Assembly: GCA_905250125.1 (NCBI GenBank)
Contig: CAJNOL010000679.1
Span: 1 to 64,000, forward strand
DNA length: 64,000 nt
Reading direction: 5' to 3'
Origin: Rotaria sordida
Lineage: Eukaryota; Rotifera; Eurotatoria; Philodinida; Philodinidae
This document shows positions 24,569-36,802 of this stretch, in pieces. Numbering within the stretch: the first letter of the stretch is position 1; the number at the start of each line of letters is the position of its first letter. A program made the position numbers and the translations under genes. Under the pieces are notes generated by a model. The model saw only the letters and a list, made by a program, of their open reading frames with translations, did not search any database and was not told the DNA's origin.

Positions 24569-25563
24569 ATGTCATTATATCGTCGTCGAATATTCATTTA
24601 TTTTATTATACTTTTATTATTAATCATTGAACCTTTAATTTATCTATTTTATTTATCCGATTCTCATTGTAAAAATAATATTGAAATATCAATACCTGAT
24701 AATATAAGCGATAAAGCAAGTATAATTAATATAAATACACGAATTTTATGTTGGATTCCAACAACACTTAATCGACTCGATCGAGCAATTATTGTATATG
24801 AGTGAGTGAATTAACTTGATTATTTAGAAAAAAATGATAATTTTCCTATTTCGAATTCAGAACATGGGCTAAACGATGTGATCATTCAGTTTTTATGATT
24901 GCTGGTTCACGTCCAACACGTTCGTTTGATCATTCAAAATATCCTTTTCCTATTGCTTATATTGGCGATGAAACCATAGAAAAATATAATCGACTGTCTG
25001 AAAAAACTTTACTTTCATTACTCTATATATATAAACAATATGGTCATGATTATGATTGGTTTTTTAAAGGTGATGATGATACATATGTAATTATTGAAAA
25101 TCTTCGTCATTTTCTTCGACGTCGTCCATCAAATACATCATTTTATTATGGTTATATAGCTAAAACTTCAGATCGATTATATCCATCAGGCGGTGCTGGT
25201 TATGTTTTAAGTCAAGAAGCATTACTTCAATTTGGTAAACAAATTTTAACAAATACTGAGAAACGTAAATTATGTAATAAAGATGAAGCTGAAGATATAA
25301 ATCTTGCTTATTGTCTTGCACGTATTGGTATATTTGTTATCAATGCGCGTGATAATCAACAACTTGAAATTTTTCATCCAATGACATTTGAACAACATTT
25401 TATGGGAAATTTTACAAAATGGATTAAAAAAAATGCACAATTTGATCAAAAAAAAGGTGAACAATGTTGTTCACCATTAACTATATCATTTCATAGTTTA
25501 TCACCAGTAGAAATGAAGATGATGCATTTTTTATTGTATCGAATCAAGAAAGCGCCTGTTTGA
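24569..25563 (+). CDS. C1GALT1: C1GALT1-type core 1 beta-1,3-galactosyltransferase
   Basis: Two exons, 24569-24801 and 24861-25563; 311 residues. A type II Golgi topology is seen: a short basic N-terminus, a membrane anchor at about 8-28, then the catalytic domain. Diagnostic T-synthase (GT31) features are ILCWIPTTLNRLDRA, TWAKRCDHSVFM, the metal-binding FKGDDDTYV (Asp149-151), YPSGGAGYVLS and EDINLAYCLARIG. The enzyme family adds galactose to Tn antigen (GalNAc-Ser/Thr) to make core 1 O-glycans. Animal genomes often carry several paralogues, so the exact acceptor is inferred. The protein is slightly shorter than human C1GALT1 (363 aa), mostly at the C-terminus. Poly(A) signal at about 25585. 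Confidence 0.88.
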
Positions 25564-25799
25564 ATGAGATACATAGAATTTTTAATAAAAATTTGATTGA
25601 ATTTGTTTTTCTTTTTAAATTTGTCAGATAACTCATTAAATGTTGATCATATCTTTACACTTGATATCAATATGCTTACAGATTTAAAAGTATTTGATGG
25701 ATCATTAAAGAAAAATGGATAATAATTGTCTATGACTAAGTTAATTTCCTAAAATTCCTTTGTCCAAGGAAGATTTTCCACTTAAGAAAACAGAAAAAA

Positions 25800-25890
25800 A
25801 ATTTGATTTGGGTGTGGACGTGGGTGCAGGTGCCCGAGTAGATATGGGTATGAAAGTGAAAAGAACATCCACGCCTACACTTCGTGTCCT
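25800..25890. repeat. Degenerate TG-rich hexamer tract
   Basis: GGGTGTGGACGTGGGTGCAG followed by a GATATGGGTATG stretch. Similar GGRTRT-rich pieces occur at 7455-7500 (minus), 21615-21725 and 43660-43720. They could be worn minisatellite. Confidence 0.35.
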
Positions 25891-25896
25891 TTCTCG

Positions 25897-26252
25897 ATTG
25901 GCACAGCTATTGATACGAATATTTTGTCATGGCATGTGTTGAAAACCCCCGTACCACCCGTCTTCGGCCAGTTAGACTTCTATGCTGTCAATGCACTCGG
26001 TCGTATTCACTACCAATGGATAGATCTCATCGACGTTTATCTAGCACAAATAGTTTCTTAATTGGTAGAATCTTGAAACGAATATTTCGTGATGGCATAT
26101 GCTGAAATTCCCGGTTCTATTAGTTTTTGGTCAAATAGACGCTCACTCTGTCGATGAACAAGGTCGAGTTTGATACCAGTAGAGAGAGCTCATCGAATTC
26201 TATCTGGTACGCATGACTTCTCAATTGGAACAGTTCTTATAACGAATATATG
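25897..26252. repeat. Diverged tandem repeat, unit about 164 bp
   Basis: Copies start at 25897, 26061 and 26224 (the last partial), each beginning ATTGG and followed about 15 bases later by ACGAATAT. The first two copies continue with an ATGGCAT(A/G)TG(T/C)TGAAA segment. They are clearly related but heavily diverged. GC content is higher than in the flanks. No open frame runs through it. Confidence 0.65.
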
Positions 26253-27120
26253 ATAGAAATTCTTCATCTTTACTCAAGACAAAATTTGAAAAATATGTTT
26301 TTTGAATTTTTAAGAGATTTGTCTCAATAAAAGTTTTTTCGAAAGATTTACATCTGACAGTATATTTGGTGTACTTGCTGGAGCAAGTCTGTTAAGGAGT
26401 ATTTTCACAAAAAACTCGAATACACTGCTAAGTTTACCGACGTATGAAAAATTTGTTGGAAAGGTTGCATATTTAGCGTACTCATATTATTGCGAATGAG
26501 AGATGAAAAACTCGAACAGATCGATTTTCGAATGATCTGCTCTCGCAGATAAGCGATTCAAAAATTGACTATTTTTGCGCGTATTTATGCTACGATACCA
26601 ATTCTTTTTAGAAGTTTTTGCAGCGTGAAATGAAATAAAAGTCAGTTCATATTGACGTACTGCTTTTGCAAAGATTTCTAGATATTTATTAAATTTTTTT
26701 CAATGTTCATATAAAGAGTCATTTATTGTATATTCTTTTGCTAATATATAAACTTTAAGATCGGCCAACAAATTGAAGTCATTTGTTATGCATAGTTCTG
26801 AGCAATACACGTGTTTAATCAGTCTTTGTTGCATCTCGGTATAAAACACCCAATATAAAGACAACCAGTTTAAATGGAGGAAAGCATAAGAAAAGAATTA
26901 TGTCCTGCTTAGTTAAATTAGAGAAATGGGTATTTTCTTAAACAGTATTCGAAGAGTGTAATAGATTTTTCTTATTTTCTTCGAACGACTTAGGATAAAA
27001 AAACTTCTATCCGAGTTTGGTTGTTATATTGACCTCTAGATACTTAAAACGTTTAACAAAGTCAATTTTTACATCTTTATATTTCAAATTAGGGACCCTA
27101 CTTTCTTTTTCATCGCATAC
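26253..27120. other. Intergenic, no gene seen
   Basis: AT-rich DNA between the tandem repeat and the foldback element. No coding-like stretch or clear repeat was recognised. Confidence 0.55.
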
Positions 27121-27711
27121 TTTCTATTCATGACAAAAACATATGACTTTTTTTTATCAGTTAAAGGACTGATAAAAAGCTGATAATCTGCTATCATTTC
27201 GATTATATACCTTGACCAAAGCCAAAAAAACAATGGCTTTCTGAAATCTTTCATGAAAATGTACTTTTATTAGGCTTACTCATTGTGATTCGTAATATCT
27301 ATCTGTATCAACCAACGTATTAAAGAAAATGCCATTTTAGGAAGTATTTATCAAGGTCCTTATAACGATTTGAATAAGATTACTAAAATTACATGTGTTG
27401 TCTCTGCACTATGTAATCTTAAGTTGAGTAAACATTCCATTCGTAATAATAAATTATGAAAACATATTCAGTAGTTCCTAATCGATTGTTTCTAACTGAC
27501 GTTTATCATTTTTATATCTTACTGTTTCAGGTAGATAGTACGAGTCACAATGAATTAGCCTAATAAAAGTACGTTTTCACGAAAGATTTCAGAAAGCCAT
27601 TTGTTTCATTGACTTTGGTCAAGGTATATAATCGAAATGATAGCACATTATCAGCTCTTTATCAATACTATAACTGGTAAAAAAATCATATATTTTTGTC
27701 GTGAATAGAAA
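27121..27711. mobile_element. Foldback element
   Basis: Arms at about 27121-27310 and 27520-27711. TTTCGATTATATACCTTGAC on the left has its exact complement GTCAAGGTATATAATCGAAA on the right, and TGGCTTTCTGAAATCTTTC has GAAAGATTTCAGAAAGCCA. The loop is about 210 bp. The arms are among the least diverged in the window, so this copy is probably younger. Confidence 0.85.
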
Positions 27712-28381
27712 CTATGCAAGGAAAAATAAAGTGGCGTATTCAGTCATACTAGCCAACCCCATATATTCATCCAAAAGAAAATGTAAATAATTCGACAATA
27801 CATTTTTCATATTCTATGTATTTCATAATGCAATGTGGAAATTAGATTCTCTCTAGAGGAAAGATTCGTCCTCGAAAAGAATTACTACAAAAGGACTATA
27901 CTTTTCGTTTAAAAGGATAGATCAATTGACAGCTCCAGTAAATGGAGTGCAGTTTCGAAAATGGTAAGAACTTGGAAGTAGGAATCCAGTGACCGACTAT
28001 GCTCGGTTCCAATCGGAACTGCAAAAATTCAGCTACCAGCTACTAAACTCCAGCTTCCTAATTTCTACCCTTTTATGGAATTTTCTGACCGAAGATAGTA
28101 TCTTTTCGAAGAGAACCTACCGAAATCATTGACCGGAAAGTTAGCAAGAACAAAGCAATATAGTCCCATCAAAACATTTTATTTTATTTTAAGACGTTCA
28201 CATAACTCATTAAAAAATATTTTTTATACTCAATAGCAGGTAAGATGAAAACAACGATTATATAGATGATTAGTCCTACTTTCATTACAGTCGTATTGAC
28301 CATAGATCACGCTTAGTATTTGCCAATTATGAGAAAAAAAATATTTATTTAACTTTTATTTTTAAATTGGTAAATAAACAT
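27712..28381. other. Intergenic, 3' flank of the CCDC33-like gene
   Basis: No gene seen. 27920-28090 is GC-richer with paired AGCTCCAGTAAATGGAG-like and CAGTGACC motifs, probably a repeat fragment. The minus-strand AATAAA at about 28343 is the likely poly(A) signal of the gene at 28382. Confidence 0.5.
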
Positions 28382-31300
28382 TTAAGAAGGTTTTGGTTTT
28401 CTTGTTCGTGTTCGTGGTGTAGGCGACTAGGAAAAAAATAACTAAACTTTCTAATTCATAAGAAAAGACATAAAAATCTCACCGATGGTTCCATATCGTT
28501 AATTTGTGTAAGCAATTCAGCTTTTTCTCTTCCCCATGCAGCTGAATTTTCTTGCAACTAAAATATCAAATATGCTTATTTAATAATCAATGAAAAACAA
28601 ATACGTAATGGTAATTCAATGACAAATAAAACTTTTTATAAATCTTACTCGAGCTTTAAGAGTAGCTAATTCTTGTTGATAAGCTATATTTTGTTGAAGA
28701 AGATCATCTCGTTGACTATTTATCATTTCTGTATGATATCCAGGAGATACTCGTCTCTACTAAATATTCAATCTATGATCAATAAAAATCTAAATAAAAA
28801 TCGTACTTGAAATTTTTGAGCTTCTAAACCGAGTGCAGCATGTTCAGATAAAAAACTTCTATCAATATCACTAAATGCTCCTACAAAAAATAATGATTTT
28901 TATTTTCCGACGAAAATCTATCTCAAAAAGAATTTCAACCTCCTAATCGTTTTTGTTTTATAAAATTATTAATCAATGATTCAAGTCTTTCAATAACCAT
29001 TTCTTGACGTCGAACTGTTTCTTCAAGTCCATCAGCTTTCCTTATTCGTTGTTGTAATAATTTAATCTCTACTTCACGTGCTTGAGTTGAATGAACTAAT
29101 GCATCATATTGAGCACGTAATTCACCTCTCTACAAAAGAAAAACTTTTTTTAATTATTCATTTCTATGATATATATGTATACACGAGCTAATTCTTTTTC
29201 ATAGCCAATTATTCTTGCATAGTTTTCTTTTATTTCAAGTGATTGAGCAGATATTTTAGCATTTAAACGATCTAAAAAAAAAAACAAGATTTAATTTTAC
29301 AATTTATTAATAAATACGAAGATTTTGTTTTATTTCTTACTAAATATATCTTGAATTTTAGCTTTATCAATTTTATCACCTTCAAAAATTTCATATAAAA
29401 CTTTTTTTTTCTTTTCAAAATTTTCTAATTTTGTTCGTAAATCAATATTTGCTGCTCTTAATGTTTTATGCTGATCACGTAATTGTACAACATCTTGTAT
29501 AATACGTCGAATAGCTTGTTTATAAAGTGCAACTTCACGTTCAAAATAATCAAACCAACCATTAATATCATCATCACGACGTGGAGGATAATTTGTTGCT
29601 AACATAGCTCGATATTCTGTTGGAATATCATCCAAATCATATGGATTAATGCGTGGAATACGATAACGAGTAAACTATATTATCAATAGAGAAGAATAAA
29701 TACATAAATGGAAAAACAAAAACAGACTATATGAACTAACATCTGTTGCTGGTACTTGTGGAGCACTTTGTACAAACTTTAAAAACAGAAATTATAAATA
29801 ATTATAAAAAAAAAAAAGAAAATTATCACACATCATATGGAGGTGGTTGATGCAACTGTGGTTGATACAACTGTGGTTGATATAAGTGTGGTGGAACAAA
29901 TGTTGGTGGAGCTGCCTTAAAAAAAGAAAAAACAAAATCGAAATAAATTTATTTTGCCATATTTAAAATGCAGACAAGAGAGTAAGTTGGCGAACCATTT
30001 AACATATATGTTGGCATTGGTACTAGAACGAATTGTTTTTTATTCGGATGATAGTAAAACATAAGTTTTATATGATCCTATGACTCAACAGCAGCCAACA
30101 GAAAAATATGTCATAAACAAGAGAAAAGACTTTTAATAAAAAAAAAATATTTCATTTTCTTTTTACGTTAAGAAAAAGAGAACAGTCAATGCTTTAGTAA
30201 CTTTAAGTGTTTGTTTATCTTGTATGTATAGGTGATCGTTTACAATTTTGAATTGCTATAAAATACATTTATACCGTTTGTTCCAAAAGTTTGAACGAAA
30301 AATAAATATGAATGTGTCAGGAACAATTCGAAAGAGTGATATGAGTTCTTTTTGAAGTTTTATTTAACATATAGGCCGAATCATTCGTTAGCGACATGAC
30401 TTTGCACAATTAGAATATGTGAAGTTATAATCACAAAAGTTCTAATGATGACTAAAGTCGAGTTTCTTTACAACTGTAAAATTAAAACTATAAGTTAAGT
30501 GTCATAGAAACAACTTAAATAGTTATCGGATTAGATCTACATTTGAAGATTTTCGTGATATTGTATTCTGAAAAGTTTCAAATAATCATCAAGAGATGAA
30601 GTTCATGATATTTTTAAACATATTTGTCAGTGCAGTATTCCATTTTTTTTTTCACCAGTTATTTCAATTTTGTTAATAACAATGCATGAAATCATGACAA
30701 TGTATCTCTTGTTAAAATTATTTAAAGTAAAACATATTCAATAAGTCTTCTAAGATAACTTTCTAGATCATATTGAAGTGTGCAAGATTTTATGGCTAAT
30801 GATAGCAGATAGCGATAATAAAGAGAATATTTCTTTACAAACGAAATGACTTACATCTATATCTAATGTTAAAATTAACATCTATGAAATGAAAATTGAC
30901 ATCAAGATCATAATAATTTCGGATGAAATTCTCTCCGATGATTTTGAAAATCTATTATGATTATATAAGCTTATAGGAAATAAAACTTTAATGAGAATCA
31001 TATGAGATTATAACAACTTCCTGTCTTTTTTTTTCGTTCAGATTTTTCAAGCACATTGTAGTGTAATAACAATAGAATTTGATATATCACTTTGAAAATA
31101 TAATAGAGTCATGCACCGAGTAATTTGCATTCAAGAAATGGTCGAACTGACTAAATGGCTCGGATTTGATACGAGAAAATAGCTTTTTACTTCTGAAACT
31201 TTTTGCAGTATATTACTAACTATCATGTCTATTTTGTAATATTAGAAAATATAAAATCTAGCCAATCATAACATTTCTTATACAGATGTTTGAAGTAAAA

Positions 31301-34300
31301 TGAGTAAAAATCGATATTTTTTCTTCATTGTCTTTACCGATCTTTAATAAAAGTCTATATTTCAGACTCAATCATTGGGATGTATAGTCAAAATGATGAA
31401 CAAAACTAATCATACATTTGAAACTATTAAACTATTGTCTATTAAAAGATAGATGAAATCGATGAAGTTTAATCAATGATTCTTTTCTTTTTCGTAGTTC
31501 TTATTTAAAATTCATAGTAAATGAGTACATGTTTTCTTTTCTATTAAATTGACATAGTACAAACAATAATTATTTATACATAAAATTTTTCTTACTTGCG
31601 TTGGTGAACGAGCAACAGGCAGTGGTACTGTTGGTGATTGTATTGCTGGTAAAAAACTTTTCTTTGGTACAGGGACTTGTATATAAACAGGTTCAGTACC
31701 ATTTTGTTGAATACCTTGATTATAGTACGAAGGTAATACAGGCAAATTATTGCTTGATGGTGAAAGAAGATTTTTTGTTGGATGTCTTTCAGTAATAAGA
31801 CGAAGTAAAATTTCAGCTGTTAAATATTTCGAACTTTCTGATGTTAAATCGCCTTCACTGTTGACCAAAAGACCTTTAATTGATTTGTTTTTTTGTTTAA
31901 ATTTAAAATAAAATAGAAAATAATAAAAACAATGAAATAATACCTTCAGTTCTCATGCCTTCTCTTGCAGTTGATGATGAGAGTGCATTTAATAATCGTG
32001 CATCTAATAGAATAGCTGTCCATCCAAGTAAACCTGCTATACGCCAATTTGTGCTATTAGCAATATTTTGTAATGGATAAAATTCAAATACAAGTGCACC
32101 ATTATGATGTGTAAACATATTATCTTTTTCAATATCATGTGAAAAGAGAAAATCATGTTTCCATATTGGAAGTTTTGACTAAAAGAATTTTTATAAAATA
32201 TTTTTTCCTTACTATAATAAATAGCACAACTAATGTTAAGCTATTTATTCGTAAGAGTAGTATTGTTTGATTTCATATTTATATTTTCGATATATATTTT
32301 ATCATTTAGTTTACTCTATCTATTCTGATCTTTGTATCGTACACTAGATAGTAGAGTGAATTAGAACACAACTTATACATGTTAGTTATGCTGTAGTTCT
32401 TATTGTTGAATTAATCAAGAACTTCTTTATTGTAGAAATCTTGTCATAAACTCTGTTCGATGATTATTATCCACTTTGAAAAAAAATACTTAGAGTTTAT
32501 TGATAAAGTATATGTGCATATTCGATCATTATCTCCTAGTTTATTCTACGGCTCATTATTCTATATGAAAACTGATGAAGAAAGTCTTTCAACTGATAAA
32601 TCGCTTTTAAGTCGAAACTATATTCATTATGTAGACTCAAATGATCTATGAATATCCAGAAAAGAATTCGTGTCTTTACCTTATAACTGCGGAGATACTG
32701 TACTTTTACGGTATTTTTAAATGATGAATGCTTTGGTCTAGAAAAAAAACTGATTCTCGAATTTCGATGTGAAATTTTCACATAGAGACAGACCTTTCGA
32801 TTCACTTCTATCCTGATATACAAGCATCAAATCTGTCGATTTATATGAGCGATGTAAAAAATGCACTATCACCATAGTTGTATTCTAAAATAGGAACAGT
32901 GACACGATCTGAAACATTCACAATAGACTAGTCTCATCAAGATCTGTCTCTATATAACGTTTCAGTTCGAAATTCGATAATCAGTTTTCCTAGTGTTCTT
33001 CAGAGAGACCAGGGTATTCATTTAAAAAATACTGTAAAAGTGCAGTGTCTTCACAACAATAAGCTATGGACACGAATTCTTTTCAGGATATTCATAATGG
33101 ACGCAGTCTCAACTCAAAAGCGATTTACAAGTTGGAGGATTTCTCTCATGAAACATTCATGATTGCTGTGAGATATCAAGTTAAATTCCAAGATTTCAAG
33201 TAAAATTAATTAATGGTAGCAAGACAACTACAATAAGAAATTTCGATTTCAATCGTATATTAGTATATAAAACAAATTTGCAATTTTCTCAACAAATCCT
33301 TGCTCTTCATCAAAAGTTTCTAATTGTAGAGTAGACTAAATGATAAAATATATATCGAAAGCATAAATATGAGATCAAACAATGATAGTCTGAAGAATAA
33401 ATAGGCTAAAATAAGGTATGTGGTTAGACAGATATAATTAAATTTATTCCGATCATCATACCCTTTTAGATGCTAATGATAATTGAGGATAACCATCAAA
33501 TGAGAATTCTGGTAATACAAAATCTTGCTCGGCTGGATCTTCTATTGCTGTAAATTTAATACCGTGATTTTCACTTCTTTGATCAGGTAAATAATTTTGT
33601 CTGTTAATAAATATAAAATTGATTTTATCGAATGTTCTACTCGAATTACAAGACCCAATCTTTATAGCTATTTTTGAAATTTTACTACTCTGCTGACCAG
33701 AGTTCTGGAAACTGTCAGTCCAATAGTCGCATAACATGAAGAAGAACAGCAGAAAAAAGAAACAAAAGAAAAGATCAGCACCATTCAATATCTCTACTTG
33801 GATCACTACATGTATTTTCATCATCTTCAAGGAACCTTATATCACATAATATCACTGTACACATAAGCTGTTGCCAAATTACAGGAATAAAAAATTTCGG
33901 AATATAAATTTTAAAAAAAAGCATGACTTCACAGGTCTCTAATAATGGCTCCAAAAATGGATTATAGAGAATTAATTTCAAATTTTTTCCGTAATATTAA
34001 GTCACATAAAGAATCCAAATAATAATTTACATAGGGAAGACTATTTTGAATAGGAGTGTGGGTATATTATTGGTATACGATCATAGATCGCATATCAACA
34101 ACATCTGCTACGGTCCGTGGTAGAGAGGAGAAGAATTTCTATTCAATATACTTGAACAATCTTTTTAGATAGTGTTTCACAAAAACGTTTTATTATAGGG
34201 CAACGCATCCAGATCAATTGACACAGGCATTATTTTTCACTTGTATTTGAGATAAGAATGAGCGATAATCTCCATATTGTGAAGGTCAAATTAGGTATCT

Positions 34301-35342
34301 GTATTGGTTATAAACATTATAGCCAAAATGAATGAAGAAAATTCAATAATTTTCGGCTTTCTCTTATTTTTCCTTGTAGAAAGCAACATGATGATACACG
34401 TATTCAATGTTAGTAATCTATTAAAATTTCAAGAATAGCTATCAAGATTGAATCTTGTAATCTGAATAGAACGTTGAATGGAACATCTTTTGAAAACAAA
34501 GTTCAACGTTTTATCATGTTTCTGAATAGAATTACCTATAAAACAAAAAAGTATCGCAAAATTTTTGTCGCATTCGATATTAGTTTTTTGATAAAAAAAA
34601 GAACTAAATACATACTTATAAAATTTATAATCAGGTACAATTCGAGCTACACCATAGATTGATTGGTTATTTGTAATCGATACATCAAATCCATTTAATA
34701 ATGTTTCTAAACCAAAATAATAAATATTCTCTTTTGATAAAGAACTTAATTTATTCATTATTGAAACGTATAAACAAGTTGTTTGAGATGTTTGTTTTAA
34801 TTTTTGTTGTAAATTTAAATGATATTGATAGAATGGTACGAACCATCGCCATAATAAATTATAACCAACTAATTTTTTTCCAGTAGGTTCATCAATAATA
34901 AGAAGAATAATTTCTATAAATAAACATATTTAATTTACATAATGATAAAATATATGACAATTATTTCTGTTTTTTTTGTCCTCAAGATCTTTCATTTATT
35001 AGATTAAACAAATATTCTTTTACCCTCCGATAGACTTTTCTCTTCTGATATATCTGCATAGATCATTTCATTCCATTGAGGTGAAACACCTTCAACATAA
35101 TTTGTTGCATTAATTGTTTCTACATTATCTTGTCCTGTTATAGTTGTATGACTTTGTCTAGATATATAAATAAACAATTTTAAAAATAATCAAAATTCAT
35201 ATGATTACGCTGTAACATAACATTGAGGTATACGACCATCTATAGTAGGTAAATTAGCTGCACCATGTACGAGTATATGAAGAAGTTCTCTACAACGTGG
35301 TGCAACATGTGGAAACAATGCACTATATTTTGCTGTTGCCAT
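28382..35342 (-). CDS. C2-domain and coiled-coil protein, CCDC33-like
   Basis: 15 exons, 750 residues. Minus order: 35342-35209, 35157-35024, 34913-34616, 33600-33462, 32178-31944, 31873-31596, 29915-29832, 29776-29741, 29674-29341, 29271-29183, 29129-28940, 28880-28807, 28756-28649, 28557-28483, 28426-28382. The N-terminus (ELLHILVHGAANLPTIDGR, later SPQWNEMIYADI) is a C2-type beta sandwich. A second C2-like stretch follows (SKLPIWKHDFLFSHD, LVFEFYP). After a Pro/Gln/Tyr-rich linker with HLYQPQLYQPQL, the C-terminal half (about residue 450 on) is a long coiled coil. C2 plus C-terminal coiled coil resembles CCDC33, a cilia/testis-associated protein, but I am only moderately sure. An in-frame upstream ATG at 35411 would add 23 residues. 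Three introns exceed 1 kb, one with a foldback element. Confidence 0.75.
29916..31595 (-). other. 1.7-kb intron of the CCDC33-like gene
   Basis: AT-rich, no coding frame and no clear inverted repeat seen. Flanked by a good donor (GTAAGAAAAA at 31595) and acceptor (TTTTTTTAAG at 29916). Confidence 0.55.
32574..33150. mobile_element. Foldback element in CCDC33-like gene intron
   Basis: Arms at about 32574-32805 and 32941-33150. AAAAGAATTCGTGTC (left) answers GACACGAATTCTTTT (right); AAATCGCTTTTAAGTC answers its near complement at 33110-33130. The left arm begins in the same way as the element at 63219 (GAAAACTGATGRRG..., then AAATCGCTTTT), and related pieces occur at about 545, 12073 and 48165. 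No coding inside. Confidence 0.85.
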
Positions 35343-36802
35343 TGTTAGTAAATAGTTTTTTACGAACAAAGAGAGAAATATATTGATTTGATTTTGAAAA
35401 TGTGTCGACACTTCACATACAAGTGATCAATAGTTACGAACAATCAACAATGTAAATAATAATTATGACATTTTCTTTCTTTTATTCTACGTCATGTCAT
35501 TTTTGTCTTGGTTAGTAATAGTCGAATTTGAATGGAAGAAAATTTCAACAATCAAATTGAATTATTCTCTGATGGTTTAACAGTTAATTTTGAAGTCTTA
35601 ATAATTTGTCTCATGCAACTCAAAATGACTTACCTGATATAACATGTCTCTATTCATTAAAATTAATCTTGATAATGCTGATTTATTGAATATTTTATTT
35701 CATGTTTGGTTTCGAATCATTTATAAAATTCAAGAAATGTTTATTTATTATAATCAGATCAATTATTTAATTCATCGATGAAATATTTCTATTTAGTTAT
35801 TTTGAAATGAATATAGAATTCATATCTTTATTCAAATATGAACTTGTAACCAATAATTCTCTTATAGCAAATAGTTTTAATACTTATATTAATTCAATCG
35901 ATAACTTTATTTATCAAAAATGAATGTATATATGAAAATAGTATTGATTTTATATTTCATTATCATTGATAAACCATAGATATATTGTTTCAATATAAAG
36001 ATTAGCTTGTCAGTTTATTATACAAACTCACTGTTTTTTGAAGAATTCTATAAGTCTTGCGAATATTCATGCATTCCTTGTTTCTTTTGCATATCATATC
36101 ACACATGAATCTCTTTTATTCGAGAACAAAAAAAGCAAATAAAGATTTTTTCTTTTTTATTATCTCTGCTATAAACCAACATAGTTTATTAGTATTTATT
36201 TCAATATATTCAAAAAACAGAGAATAATGATATAATAATAAATATAAATAATAATAACTCACGTTATATCTCCTTCATCCATTCTTCTTCTTTCAAATTT
36301 CATCTTCTTTTTTGAACATTATTTTTCTTCATTTACTTCTCTCTATTCATCATACCGTTTTTTCCGTAAATTTTCTTTAGAAATATAAAATATTTTCTTT
36401 TCTTTTTTTTTTTCTTCTCAGGAACAATCTTCAAACAAATCTTCCTTTCTTCATAACAAAACTCTTCTTTCTTCTTTAAGCATGTTTACATAATTTCTTT
36501 TTTCTTGATACACATAGAATGAAGAAAAAAAAACAAAACAATCAATTTGAGAACCTTATCGTGCAGGAACAAAAAAGGAAAACACCATGAAATAGACAAG
36601 AGAAAAAAAAATGAAAAAACGTAGCGCAGAATACACATACACAAAGAAAAAAAAAGACGAAAAAGAAATCATGTTGGATGAGTATAGAGTTAGTTTAAAC
36701 ACTTTTTTTTTCTACTTTCATAGCAAAAAAAACAATGTTGACTAGACACTCACCCCGATGAGATTCGTCAGCAGGGAATGAATGCCATTTTTATTTTTCT
36801 AT
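35343..36802. other. Intergenic, no gene seen
   Basis: Upstream region of the CCDC33-like gene and 3' flank of TRA2. 36280-36660 is strongly pyrimidine- then purine-rich. No coding exon recognised. A minus-strand AATAAA directly after the TRA2 stop (about 36790) may be its poly(A) signal. Confidence 0.55.

Noticed and set aside
25760-25942. Open frame with GVDVGAGARVDMGMKV
   Set aside because: Produced by the TG-rich repeat tract; repeats of this type give chance frames.
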